Shown: positions 9,079 through 18,204, counted from the stretch's first letter. The stretch is DNA of 64,000 bases from an uncultured Saprospiraceae bacterium (GCA_938016265.1 CALLWB010000007.1:1-64000), one strand, 5' to 3'. The notes: generated from the letters alone by a model not told the origin. Numbers and translations: made by a program.

Positions 9079-11226
9079 ATGAAAGTATTATATCCACTTT
9101 TAGTCGCATTGATATGCACGACCTTTTCCTTCGGTCAAAACGTAGGAATTGGGACAACCTCTCCCACCTCTAACTTCCACACACTTGGGACAGTCCGCTT
9201 TCAATCCCTTCCATTTACGACTACAGATCTTCGGGTTTTGACGGTAGATCCCTCGGGAAATGTTAGCAGCCGGGTATTGACTCCGGATATTTGGGATGGG
9301 GATGATGGGAACAATTTTGCTTACGGACCGGGGATTTTTATTAGCGGGACGACCATTTTTAATACGGGAGATATAGACCCTAATGACGATTTGACGGTAA
9401 CTACCATTTTCGCTGGAGATGTTACAGGCACATTCAACAATATGGATATTGCAGCAAATACGATTGGCACTACAGAAATCATTGATGGAAGTGTGATGAA
9501 TACCGACCTTGGACAAAGTGGAGCAAGTGATGGAGAAGTTTTGGTTTGGAATCAGGCTTCCAATACTTGGCAACCACAATCCTTACCGGGAACAGATGAC
9601 ATGGATTGGACCGTAAATGGGTCAGATATGTATACAACAACAGCTACTCAGGTGGGAATAAACAATACCAATCCCATTTTCGACCTAGATGTCCAGGGCA
9701 ACAACGGAGTTGTATTTGCTGGTACGTTCGGTGCGGGAGTCGATCCCGTTGCAGGCGCTGGTACTCGGATGTTGTGGTCAGTCAAAAAAGCAGCATTTCG
9801 TGCTGGCCGAATAAGTGGAAGTCAATGGAATCCAACAAGTATTGGAAACTATTCCTTTGCGGCAGGAATAAACAACACCGCTAGTGGGTATGCTACTTCT
9901 ACCTTTGGAGCAAACAATGCTGCGGTGGCCAGCTATAGTTTTGCTATGGGTAGTAATAATACTTCGAATGCTAGTTATAGTTTAGTTTTGGGGAGCAACA
10001 ATATCATTGGGTCTGGGGGATCTAACGGTTTTGTAGGAGGTAGTAACAACTCACTCAATTCTTCCGGGGCTATTGTTGCTGGAACGGGAAATTATATTGC
10101 TCCTGGAAGTAATTACCATTCTGTGATCGTTGGTGGACAAAACGATACGATCATGGAGAATACCATCCTTGGCGGCTATATGCATTCCACCATTGCGGGA
10201 GGCAGGGACAACAAAATTGAAATGCCTTACAGCTTTATTGGTGGGGGTATTGGGAATAAAATTGAAGTACCGAATTCTGCGAATACCTCTCGCTGTGTCA
10301 TCACCGGAGGCTCCAACAACAGACTGCTCAACACCACCTTTGCTTGTTTTATTGGAGGTGGAGATGGCAACTGGATCGACGAAGCCAATGAGGCGGTCAT
10401 TACTGGAGGAGGAAACAACTACATGGATGGCGCGTCGAATAGTTGGTCCTTCATAGGTGGAGGTTCTAACAATGGGATGGAGGGGAGCTCTGGTCAATCG
10501 GCAATAGTTAGTGGATCAGGTGGACGATTGATTAATAGTAGTTATTCTTTTATTGGAACGGGATCTGGCAATGAGATAAACGGCGCAAATTTGAGTATTA
10601 TACCAGGAGGTTCTGGAAATTTGATAACTGGAGGCAGTTCATTTGTAGCAGGAAGTTGGAATACGGCTAGTGGCACTTACTCCACTATCCTTGGGCACTA
10701 CGGGAATACCAATCAACGGACAGGCTGTTTTGTATATGCAGATCGGTCCTCCAACAATGATGTGATGAGTACGGCCAACAATCAATTTATGGTTCGGGCT
10801 GCTGGCGGAACTATTTTCTACTCCAACTCTAGTGCTTCTACTGGCGTCAGATTGAATGCAGGTGGTGGTGCATGGGCAACGCTTTCTGATGTGAATACGA
10901 AGGAACATTTCACGAAAGTGAACAAAGAAAACATCCTACAAAAAATCAGTCAACTCGACGTTACCAAGTGGAATTACAAGTCTCAAGATGAGGAGGTCCA
11001 ACATATCGGCCCTATGGCACAAGACTTCTACCAGGCATTTGAACTAGGAGAAAGTAACAAAACCATAACTACCACCGACATCGATGGAATCAACATGCTG
11101 GGCATTCAGGCACTTGAAGAACGAACAAACAATCAGGCAACGGAGATTGAAGAACTTAAACAAATAGTCAAAAAACAGCAAGCTCAAATACAATACTTGA
11201 TCGACCTCAACAACAAAGAACGGTAA
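9079..11226 (+). CDS. Secreted repeat (head-type) surface protein with C-terminal S74 intramolecular chaperone
   Basis: A 715-residue protein with an N-terminal signal peptide (MKVLYPLLVALICTTFSFGQ). Residues ~240-560 are a long run of short Gly/Asn/Ser repeats around SFAMGSNNTSNASYS and FIGGGSNN, the pattern of left-handed beta-roll heads in trimeric adhesins (Hep_Hag/YadA type). The C-terminus is a Peptidase_S74 domain starting at LSDVNTKEHF. By family knowledge it folds the trimer and then cuts itself off before the Ser; here Ser603 and Lys608 show the required +5 spacing. A coiled coil (EEIEELKQIVKKQQAQIQ-type, last ~35 residues) closes the protein. It stands alone in its transcription unit. 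A second S74 protein lies at 43844-45616. Ligand unknown. Confidence 0.85.
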   Translation: MKVLYPLLVALICTTFSFGQNVGIGTTSPTSNFHTLGTVRFQSLPFTTTDLRVLTVDPSGNVSSRVLTPDIWDGDDGNNFAYGPGIFISGTTIFNTGDIDPNDDLTVTTIFAGDVTGTFNNMDIAANTIGTTEIIDGSVMNTDLGQSGASDGEVLVWNQASNTWQPQSLPGTDDMDWTVNGSDMYTTTATQVGINNTNPIFDLDVQGNNGVVFAGTFGAGVDPVAGAGTRMLWSVKKAAFRAGRISGSQWNPTSIGNYSFAAGINNTASGYATSTFGANNAAVASYSFAMGSNNTSNASYSLVLGSNNIIGSGGSNGFVGGSNNSLNSSGAIVAGTGNYIAPGSNYHSVIVGGQNDTIMENTILGGYMHSTIAGGRDNKIEMPYSFIGGGIGNKIEVPNSANTSRCVITGGSNNRLLNTTFACFIGGGDGNWIDEANEAVITGGGNNYMDGASNSWSFIGGGSNNGMEGSSGQSAIVSGSGGRLINSSYSFIGTGSGNEINGANLSIIPGGSGNLITGGSSFVAGSWNTASGTYSTILGHYGNTNQRTGCFVYADRSSNNDVMSTANNQFMVRAAGGTIFYSNSSASTGVRLNAGGGAWATLSDVNTKEHFTKVNKENILQKISQLDVTKWNYKSQDEEVQHIGPMAQDFYQAFELGESNKTITTTDIDGINMLGIQALEERTNNQATEIEELKQIVKKQQAQIQYLIDLNNKER

Positions 11227-11605
11227 GATTTTAACTGTCGAATTATACTTTTAACATAATCCTTCGAATGATTAGAATTCCTTATTTCAGGATTGACCAA
11301 TCACTTGAAGCGGTATTTTTAACTAAAATACACTTATGCAAAAATCTGCTACGGTTATCTTCAAAATCTATACACTTATAACCCAAGGTCTACCATTGAA
11401 AAAAGTCAGCATAACTTAAGAAGGTAATCTTACAGATAATGCAACTGTAAATGCAGATTTGTTTCAACAGGATCAACTTTTCAAAGTTGATCCGTTTTTT
11501 TGTTCTGGTTATCGCAAATTGACTTTCCAACGACATATAGCCGATCTCTTTTTCTTTTCAGGAACATTATGCCTTCGATTTTAGTTAAACTTGTATTATC
11601 AAAAT
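11227..11605. other. Intergenic stretch with an orphan terminator
   Basis: 379 bases without a convincing gene. The only strong structure is the hairpin plus T-run at 11470-11501, about 245 bases after the S74 gene stop. A 27-codon frame at about 11336-11419 has no supporting features. A short transcript ending at the terminator is possible but unproven. Confidence 0.5.
11470..11501 (+). terminator. Rho-independent terminator
   Basis: A perfect 11-base inverted repeat, GGATCAACTTT (11470-11480) and AAAGTTGATCC (11483-11493), is followed by GTTTTTTT. The innermost pairs must open to form the loop. It ends either the S74 transcript or an unannotated short RNA. Confidence 0.8.
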
Positions 11606-12229
11606 ATGCAAATCATGGCAACACCTACAAAAACAATGGAGATCTCTGAACAAGTAGTCGCAGACAGCATGAGTTATCCTAAATACCGGGAACTGATAGA
11701 TGGCTTGATGGCTCAGCAAAAAACAACAGGCGACAATCATAGCGCAGACATGCTCAACTACACAAAACTGAATCAGCAACGAATGAAACGGCTCGACAAA
11801 ACAACAAAGTTGACAGAGGCGTCCATCAATTTGCTTGAAAATTATACGGAACCGATCACTTGGTTGGTCCTTACAGAAGCCTGGTGTGGAGATGCGGCCC
11901 AAATTGTCCCGGTATTGCAGCATCTTGCAGATGCCAATGAGCATATTACGTTGAAAGTAATACTCCGAGATGAAAATTTGGAAGTGATGGATCAGTTTCT
12001 AACCAACGGCGGCCGATCTATCCCTAAAATAATTAGCCTCCACCCTGACACGCTACAAGTAAAAGGTAGCTGGGGCCCGAGACCGGAAGAAGTGCAACAA
12101 ATAGTCATGGATGCCAAACACAATCCAAATGCAGATATGGTTGCAGTAAAAACAGACATTCAAAAATGGTATGCGAAGGATAAGACGGTGAGTATTCAAA
12201 AAGAGGCGCTTGCTGCACTTTTGGTTTAA
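11606..12229 (+). CDS. Thioredoxin-like protein (thioredoxin_9 type) with a single active-site Cys
   Basis: A 207-residue protein from the ATG at 11606; a second ATG at 11615 is equally possible, and an in-frame TTG at 11591 is less likely. The N-terminal ~80 residues are helical. The thioredoxin fold then starts at TWLVLTEAWCGDAAQIVP. The motif is WCGD, so only the first Cys (residue 94) of the usual CxxC is present. The cis-Pro region appears as GGRSIPKIISL. No signal peptide, so cytoplasmic. With one Cys it cannot act as a classical dithiol oxidoreductase; related proteins are mostly uncharacterised. It converges on the XRE-regulator gene, with 42 bases between the stops. Confidence 0.8.
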   Translation: MQIMATPTKTMEISEQVVADSMSYPKYRELIDGLMAQQKTTGDNHSADMLNYTKLNQQRMKRLDKTTKLTEASINLLENYTEPITWLVLTEAWCGDAAQIVPVLQHLADANEHITLKVILRDENLEVMDQFLTNGGRSIPKIISLHPDTLQVKGSWGPRPEEVQQIVMDAKHNPNADMVAVKTDIQKWYAKDKTVSIQKEALAALLV

Positions 12230-12271
12230 TCCCTCCAATGTTTTTCTGAATTAATAAGCAGAAATTTCAGT

Positions 12272-13759
12272 TTACTTTCCTAGTTTTCTAAGGGCGGCAG
12301 CGGTTTTTCGACTTTGGTCGTACTCGTCGACAATAGTCGGGGGGGCAACCCGTTCTTTGCAATCCATGATAGAACAACGCTGACAGGTTTGATTCACTTC
12401 TCTGACAGGGATAGCAGGGTCATCTAAAAAAGCAATTTGTTTGTGTAACGATTTGTCTATCAACAACCCAATGGAAATACTGACATTGGTATTCGGTGTT
12501 GGATAGCCAGGACGCGCTATCGTAAAACATAGATATTCGTCCTCCGTCCCATGAAATTTGCTTCGCTGTATTCCTGCTATCGGTTGGGAATAGGTGCCTG
12601 CTTCTTGTATTTGATGCAAGTCATTCAATAACCAAAGGGTGATCCACCGTCGACAATAGTGTTCGGACAAACCGTTGCCATGGGGCTGGTGTTTGCGCTT
12701 TAGGTGCAATTCTTTAGTCAACCAAAACTGGTCTTTTCCTGGCTCTTGATTGAACCGTAAAAAGAACAGTTGTTCAATCCCAAAATATCGAGGAATAATA
12801 TTCGTCAACCGATGCAAAAACATCTCTGGTGTTGCTTTATACTTGTCCATAATACTCAGAAAATCGGCAGCATTCCAGCTCGGCTGGTCAAAAAATAATT
12901 TTATATCGTCTACCAATTTCTCCCTATTCATCAACAGTGCTCCTGCGAAATAGGAGGCTTTGAAATTGTTGAGGACCTCTTCAAACGATTTTATTTTTAC
13001 GAAGGAGGAGGTAAATATCCGTTCTTTTAAGTTCTGAAAAATATAGCCGAGCTCTTTCCCAAGTAAAAAAGCTTGTTGTGTCTCCGTCAATCCTTGATTG
13101 ATCAACAGCTTTTGCTTGTCTGGTAAGTTTACAGAACGGAATTTTTTCAATTCTGGGTGTTTTGCCAATTCTTGATTATCGAAGGAGAACCCGTATTCTG
13201 ATTCTAGTATTTCATACAACGTTTCTAGTCGAATATGGGTCGTGTGGGACAATCGATGTTTGTTTACAAATCGATCGACGTTTGCTTCTATTTCTTCGAA
13301 ATAGTTGTTGTGTAATTCTTGGTAAGAACGCAGTGCGGCAAAATAAAAGTGTTCTTGCTGTAGCTGAAAGTTTCTGGAAATTTCGAGTATAGCAGAGATA
13401 AAAGCGCCTACTTTTGTTGGTGCGTTGGCCACAATTTCTATTATTTTCCCTGGTTCGATACCAAACATATCGAGGGGCAATTCTTGCAAAAAGTTCGAAG
13501 CCAGTAAGTCAGAAATCGGTTGAAGCTTAGCGGGTAATTTATTGGACGTCAATTCGGATTCTTCCAAATCGAGTACTTTTGCCAGCGCTTTAATTTTTTC
13601 TGGTTTCGGAAATTTTTTGCCTTTTTCTATTTCATTCAGGTAGGAGACCGAAATACCGGTCAGTTTGGACAACTCCGCAAAAGAAAGCGATTTGCTTGTT
13701 CGCAGCTGACGAACTTTGAGGCCAAATATCAGGCGTGTATTTTGTGCGTTTATCTTCAA
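12272..13759 (-). CDS. XRE-family regulator with degenerate IrrE-like domain (short-chain fatty acyl regulator type)
   Basis: A DNA-binding regulator of 495 residues. Residues ~8-65 are a Cro/C1 helix-turn-helix (SFAELSKLTGISVSYLNEIE). The centre aligns with the ImmA/IrrE peptidase fold, but the zinc motif HExxH is replaced by KELGY in the helix AFLLGKELGYIF, so it should not cleave protein. The C-terminal half matches the DUF2083-type ligand/sensor part and ends in a three-Cys element, CQRCSIMDCKERVAPP, which fits the C-x2-C-x4-C of this family. Relatives such as RamB and ScfR-type proteins control acetate, propionate or glyoxylate metabolism; no target gene is adjacent here. It is divergent from the MutS-like gene across a 101-base spacer that must hold both promoters. 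Confidence 0.78.
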   Translation of the reverse strand: MKINAQNTRLIFGLKVRQLRTSKSLSFAELSKLTGISVSYLNEIEKGKKFPKPEKIKALAKVLDLEESELTSNKLPAKLQPISDLLASNFLQELPLDMFGIEPGKIIEIVANAPTKVGAFISAILEISRNFQLQQEHFYFAALRSYQELHNNYFEEIEANVDRFVNKHRLSHTTHIRLETLYEILESEYGFSFDNQELAKHPELKKFRSVNLPDKQKLLINQGLTETQQAFLLGKELGYIFQNLKERIFTSSFVKIKSFEEVLNNFKASYFAGALLMNREKLVDDIKLFFDQPSWNAADFLSIMDKYKATPEMFLHRLTNIIPRYFGIEQLFFLRFNQEPGKDQFWLTKELHLKRKHQPHGNGLSEHYCRRWITLWLLNDLHQIQEAGTYSQPIAGIQRSKFHGTEDEYLCFTIARPGYPTPNTNVSISIGLLIDKSLHKQIAFLDDPAIPVREVNQTCQRCSIMDCKERVAPPTIVDEYDQSRKTAAALRKLGK

Positions 13760-13860
13760 ACTGAAATTCGTTTTTCTGGAATTCGAAACAAATCTAATAG
13801 AATTAATTTATAATTACCCAATGCAGGATTAATCTATATTTAGTTTCTTAAATTCGCGGT

Positions 13861-15657
13861 ATGGATTTTCAGAACTTTTATCAAAAAAGAGTTACCCAAT
13901 TCCAGGAACGGGAGCAGGAACTGAAGGCGCAGTATGGTAAATATTCCCTTGTTCGGTTGCTTACTTTTTTTCTTGGAGCGGCAATCGTTATCTTTTGTTT
14001 TTCGACCAATGCCATTATGGGCTTTTTGGTAATGGTGGTGCTTCTGGCGGCTTTCGCCAAATTCGTTTTCTTTCATGAAGACATCAAACATCAGCAACAC
14101 CATCAACGCAATCTAAAGACAATAAACGAAAACGAGGTCAACTATCTCCTCAAGCAAGTCACCGAATTTGACAATGGAGAACAATACCTGGACGCCGATC
14201 ATCCCTATGCCGTAGACATGGATATTTTTGGAGATTATTCTATTTATCAATACTACAACAGAACGGTTACCTCCATTGGGCAACAAACCTTTGCAGATTA
14301 TTTGCGGCAGCAGGCGACTTACGAGGAGATATATCGGAGACAAGAAGCCACCAAGGAGTTGCAGCAAAAATTTGAGTGGATGCAGCATTTTCAGGCATTC
14401 GGAAAAAGCACAAAAGACCAGCCCCAACACATCCTTTCGTTACTATCCTGGTTAGAAGATGCCCCAATTGTCCTTGGCAAGAAATGGCTAGTAGCCTCCT
14501 TGTGGATCGTCCCAATTATTGTCCTCGGATTTATGTTTTTGCCTGGAGCGGTCTGGCCTCACCACTTAAAATGGGCCATTTTTTTCCTTCCGGGAATACT
14601 CCTCCTGAAGCGACTCGAAGCAGTCAATGAGATCCACCAAAAAACAAATAAAGCGGGCGAAATTCTAGACCATTATTCCAAGTTACTCGCTCATATAGAA
14701 AGTAAAGAATTCACATCAAAAAAATTATCTTCCCTGCGAAACTCCTTATTTAGTGAGGGAGAAACTGTTTCGAAAAGACTGGGTAAACTAGCGCAAATCA
14801 TTCATCAACTAAATCTCAGAAACAACTTTTTTGCGATCTTTTTAAACCTATTTACCCTCTGGGATCTTCAATACGTTTACCGACTGGAAAAATGGAAGGC
14901 GGCTCAAAAAGATCAACTAGAAGGTTGGTTTCGCGTCCTCAAAGAATTTGATGCCATGAACTCCTTCGGCATGCTCTACTTCAACCATCCCGATTGGACC
15001 TTCCCAGAAGTCACCCAACAAGAAACTCCTCGTTATGAAGTCGAACAAGTTGGCCATCCGCTGATCAGTAAAACAGTTAGAGTGAACAATGATCTCCTTA
15101 TTGAAAATACTGGTCATATGAAGCTCATTACTGGGTCCAATATGGGTGGCAAAAGCACCTTTTTAAGAAGTGTGGGACTCAGTATTGTCTTTGCAATGAT
15201 TGGTGCTCCAGTTTGCGCTAAACGGTTGCGACTCCCTCTTTTACAAGTCTATTCCAGTATGCGGACCAAGGATGCTTTGCATGAAAACACTTCTTCTTTT
15301 TATGCCGAGCTCAAACGACTTAAGTTCATTATTGAAGCAGTGGAAAGCGGACAACCAATTTTCTTTTTACTGGATGAAATTTTGAAAGGCACCAATTCGC
15401 ATGATCGCCATTCTGGTTCCAAAGCATTGATTCTCCAGTTTATCAAACATAAGGGCGTCGGACTGATTGCCACCCATGACTTGGAACTCGGTTATTTGGA
15501 AACAAACCATCCAAAACACATAGAAAATCTGTGTTTTGAAGTAGAAGTTGAACAAAATGAATTAAATTTCGATTATAAAGTAAAAAAAGGCGTCAGCAAA
15601 AGTCTGAATGCTACAATCCTTATGCAGAAAATGGGTATTGATATTCTCGAGAAATGA
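13861..15657 (+). CDS. Membrane-anchored MutS-family ATPase
   Basis: A 598-residue protein. The C-terminal third is a MutS domain V ATPase: Walker A GSNMGGKST at 425-433, the MutS-typical SSMRTKDALHENTSSFYAEL segment at 465-484, Walker B FFLLDE at 501-506 and the THD signature at 538-540. There is no mismatch-recognition domain I and no Smr domain. Instead two hydrophobic pairs are present, at about 34-70 and 210-250. A clamp-like helical region at ~255-370 links them to the ATPase. Membrane-spanning MutS relatives of this type are found in Bacteroidota, but no function is established that I know of, so a mismatch-repair role should not be assumed. Confidence 0.85.
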   Translation: MDFQNFYQKRVTQFQEREQELKAQYGKYSLVRLLTFFLGAAIVIFCFSTNAIMGFLVMVVLLAAFAKFVFFHEDIKHQQHHQRNLKTINENEVNYLLKQVTEFDNGEQYLDADHPYAVDMDIFGDYSIYQYYNRTVTSIGQQTFADYLRQQATYEEIYRRQEATKELQQKFEWMQHFQAFGKSTKDQPQHILSLLSWLEDAPIVLGKKWLVASLWIVPIIVLGFMFLPGAVWPHHLKWAIFFLPGILLLKRLEAVNEIHQKTNKAGEILDHYSKLLAHIESKEFTSKKLSSLRNSLFSEGETVSKRLGKLAQIIHQLNLRNNFFAIFLNLFTLWDLQYVYRLEKWKAAQKDQLEGWFRVLKEFDAMNSFGMLYFNHPDWTFPEVTQQETPRYEVEQVGHPLISKTVRVNNDLLIENTGHMKLITGSNMGGKSTFLRSVGLSIVFAMIGAPVCAKRLRLPLLQVYSSMRTKDALHENTSSFYAELKRLKFIIEAVESGQPIFFLLDEILKGTNSHDRHSGSKALILQFIKHKGVGLIATHDLELGYLETNHPKHIENLCFEVEVEQNELNFDYKVKKGVSKSLNATILMQKMGIDILEK

Positions 15658-15745
15658 GAAGTCGGAGGTGAGATTTATTGTCTTCCTGCAACTTGACTTG
15701 CTATTTCTTTAGCGGTTTTCCATCTTCTGTGATAAATAAAAAAAC

Positions 15746-16183
15746 ATGAATAAATTATTGAGTATTTTGGTCGTTTTAGTCTTATTATTGAGTGCCTGTT
15801 CAGGTACCAAACCCACTGATATTGGATTGTCGGCAAATAGTCTGACAGAGTGTCCCTCCTCGCCAAACTGTGTGTCGACCCAAACTAAAAGCGCCAAGCA
15901 TAAGATGGATCCAATCTCCTTTACCGGATCTGTTGTAGACGCCAATGCAAAAATTGTTAAAATACTAAATGCAAAAGAGCGAGTCACCATAACTGAAAAT
16001 TCTGGCGGTTACATCCATTCTGAATTTAAGAGTAAACTGATGAAATATGTTGACGATGTCGAGTTTTATTTTGATGAAGTGAATAAACTCATTCATTTCC
16101 GATCCGCTTCACGTAAGGGATATTCTGACCTGGGTGTCAACAAAAAGCGAATGGAGGAGATCATTGAAGCTTTTGGCAAATAA
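15746..16183 (+). CDS. DUF1499 lipoprotein
   Basis: A 145-residue protein with a lipoprotein signal peptide: a hydrophobic stretch ending LLSAC, so Cys18 is the probable lipidation site. The mature part matches DUF1499: the start CPSSPNCVSTQ, an internal YIHSEFKSKLMKYVDDVEFY and the end HFRSASRKGYSDLGVNKKRM. The biochemical role is unknown. Family members are often extracytoplasmic. It follows the MutS-like gene by 88 bases and precedes the first palindromic repeat copy. Confidence 0.85.
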   Translation: MNKLLSILVVLVLLLSACSGTKPTDIGLSANSLTECPSSPNCVSTQTKSAKHKMDPISFTGSVVDANAKIVKILNAKERVTITENSGGYIHSEFKSKLMKYVDDVEFYFDEVNKLIHFRSASRKGYSDLGVNKKRMEEIIEAFGK

Positions 16184-16262
16184 GCATTGTAGATGCCTCG
16201 GTTCACAAACATTATTTAAGAAAATCCATGTTTTAATTGAATCCACGTTTAGTTTATACGAC

Positions 16263-16312
16263 TTTGTTTTGGCTGGAAGTGGTTTTATTTATAGCGTTTC
16301 AGCCAAAACAAA
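16263..16312. repeat. Palindromic repeat, copy A
   Basis: Left arm TTTGTTTTGGCTGGAAGT, AT-rich spacer, right arm CGTTTCAGCCAAAACAAA. It can fold into a hairpin with a stem of at least 12 bases. Related to copies B-D at 17.9-18.2 kb; it lies upstream of the T9SS cargo gene. Confidence 0.85.
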
Positions 16313-16410
16313 TATAATAGTAAATTTATTGATAGTTAATATTAGATTTTTATAAAAAATAGTGTTATTTTTTGATGCTTAACCTCTTTCACATAAAAAA
16401 CTTAACACTT

Positions 16411-17688
16411 ATGAAAAAATTATTTACATTTTTATTTTTACTCGGATTTATCCTAAAACCTAGTGCAAGTGAAGCCCAGATTGGAGCAACAGGAGACATT
16501 GCCCTCACTAATGTTGTTATTTCTGGTACTGATTTAACATTTGACGTCTACCTTTCTTCTGCAGTGCCTGGCGAAATTCTTTATTTTAACAATGCGGATT
16601 TGAAAATAGAGTTTGACAATACTCAATTTACAAATCCTGTATTTTCGAAAGTCGCTCGATTAGTGAATTTTGGATTCCCACTAGGAAATGTTGATGTTGG
16701 TCATAGTACATTTGTTTCTACTACCTACACTGACCCAAATGATTTACTAACAAGTTTCTACGTGCATAGTGGATACCACTCAAACACGAGTACAACTGTT
16801 ATTACTCCAGTTGCACCGGCCCCTATTTCCGTTGCTACAATCAATATCAACCTTATTCCAATTACTAATCAGACAGATTATGATGATCAACTTGCTGCAA
16901 TTGGATTTTCATGTGAAATGCGCTTGGGAAGATTCTCGATCTCTGGGTATAATGGTGCAGATGATGGTACTTTAGCGGATCTTAACTGGAGTACTAGTAA
17001 CTATATTGGAGAGATGGACAATAACTTGAACTTCACGTCTAGTCAAGCGACCAATGGAGTTACCCCCTCTTCGATTTCTGCGGATGTTTGTAGTATGATA
17101 GGAGTAACAATTTCTCTAGAACTTGGAGCTTTCTCCGCTGACAATTACAATGCAACTGATGCATTGGTTAAGTGGGACACACATTCTGAAGAAGATTTAA
17201 GTCACTTCATCGTTCAACGTTCTACTGATGGAGATAACTGGAGTGATGTAACACGTGTTGATGCTGCTGGTAACTCTACTTCTTTGCAGTCTTATTCTAC
17301 AATTGATGCAGATGTTTATAGCTTAGGGACAGGAAAAGCAACGTTCTACTATCGGTTGAAATCAGTTGACGTAGATGGTACTACTTACCTATCCGATATG
17401 GATGCAGTATTATTTAACAGCAGACTTTCTGATTCAGAGGTAACTATTCTTCCAAATCCAACTCAATACCAGTTCGTTATCGCGCTAAACAAATCACAAG
17501 CTGATTTAGACGGTATGGTTTATCAAGTAACTGATATGGCAGGAAGAGTTGTCGCTGAGGGACTAGTAACTGGCAAGCAAACTAAAGTAAACGTGGAGCG
17601 TTTAGCTGCTGGTCTTTACATTGTAAATATCATGAAAGATGGTCAAAAAACTTTCGACGCTCAAAGAGTCGTAGTTGCTAGACAATAA
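16411..17688 (+). CDS. Secreted protein with T9SS type A sorting domain
   Basis: A protein of 425 residues from the ATG at 16411, which gives a clean signal peptide (MKKLFTFLFLLGFILKPSAS); starts further upstream at 16372 or 16375 add an unlikely leader. The N-terminal ~190 residues are beta-rich and resemble a cohesin-like fold (LTFDVYLSSAVPGEILYF, DLKIEFDNTQF); this is a weak inference. The middle region (EEDLSHFIVQRSTDGDNWSD, FYYRLKSVDVDG) is the fibronectin-like segment that commonly precedes the sorting signal. The last ~80 residues are the TIGR04183 domain: ILPNPTQYQFVI, VTDMAGRVVAEG and LAAGLYIVNIMKDG. It is exported by T9SS. A strong terminator follows, and palindromic repeats flank the gene. 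Confidence 0.88.
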   Translation: MKKLFTFLFLLGFILKPSASEAQIGATGDIALTNVVISGTDLTFDVYLSSAVPGEILYFNNADLKIEFDNTQFTNPVFSKVARLVNFGFPLGNVDVGHSTFVSTTYTDPNDLLTSFYVHSGYHSNTSTTVITPVAPAPISVATININLIPITNQTDYDDQLAAIGFSCEMRLGRFSISGYNGADDGTLADLNWSTSNYIGEMDNNLNFTSSQATNGVTPSSISADVCSMIGVTISLELGAFSADNYNATDALVKWDTHSEEDLSHFIVQRSTDGDNWSDVTRVDAAGNSTSLQSYSTIDADVYSLGTGKATFYYRLKSVDVDGTTYLSDMDAVLFNSRLSDSEVTILPNPTQYQFVIALNKSQADLDGMVYQVTDMAGRVVAEGLVTGKQTKVNVERLAAGLYIVNIMKDGQKTFDAQRVVVARQ

Positions 17689-17711
17689 GAAATACACACT
17701 ATAAGAAAAGT

Positions 17712-17746
17712 AAGCCTTGTCCGAATTATCGGGCAAGGCTTTTTTT
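17712..17746 (+). terminator. Rho-independent terminator of the T9SS cargo gene
   Basis: AAGCCTTGTCC pairs with GGGCAAGGCTT (one G-T pair) around a GAATTATC loop and runs into TTTTTT. It lies 24 bases after the stop codon. Confidence 0.9.
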
Positions 17747-17945
17747 ATGTTGTTGTTTGTAGAGGTACTCATCAGGCTTCACCATGATTTATTCAGGCTG
17801 TCGGCACTCCCTCGTTTTACTAGCTCAAAAGGGTTGAAAGAGACTGAGAGTCGTTGCTTTTATTAAGCAATAGCCTGGGAAAAGAGTATTAAAAGACTCA
17901 CATACAAGTATGACTTAGGAAAATTCGAAGACTCTTGTAATTTTC

Positions 17946-17992
17946 ATTTTGGCTGAAAGTAATAATTTTTACACACTTTCAGCCAAACCAAA
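17946..17992. repeat. Palindromic repeat, copy B
   Basis: ATTTTGGCTGAAAGT, spacer AATAATTTTTACAC, then ACTTTCAGCCAAA. The inner arms match perfectly; the outer right arm has one inserted C relative to the other copies. Confidence 0.85.
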
Positions 17993-18045
17993 ACTTTCTT
18001 ATTAATTTAGGTAAGGTTTTATTGAATATTTCAAGTGAACACCTT

Positions 18046-18097
18046 ATTTGTTTTGGCTAAAAGTGTTAATTATTGTCACGTTTCAGCGAAAACAAAT
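18046..18097. repeat. Palindromic repeat, copy C
   Basis: ATTTGTTTTGGCTAAAAGTG, a short AT-rich spacer, then CACGTTTCAGCGAAAACAAAT. The outer arms match over ATTTGTTTT / AAAACAAAT, with a few inner mismatches. Confidence 0.85.
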
Positions 18098-18152
18098 CCT
18101 GTTTTTTTAGTCAAAACGTGAATTCTGTAGGAATTTCGCCTGATTATAATTT

Positions 18153-18204
18153 CTATTTTGGCTGAAAGTATGTACTTTTATATAGTTTCAGCCAAAACAA
18201 ATAG
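18153..18204. repeat. Palindromic repeat, copy D, abutting the ATPase start
   Basis: CTATTTTGGCTGAAAGTA, spacer, then AGTTTCAGCCAAAACAAATAG. The right arm ends two bases before the ATG at 18206, so in the mRNA the hairpin would cover the ribosome-binding region. Confidence 0.85.

Noticed and set aside
10051-10497. 148-codon minus-strand frame in the S74 protein gene
   Set aside because: It mirrors the Gly/Asn repeat coding of the plus strand.
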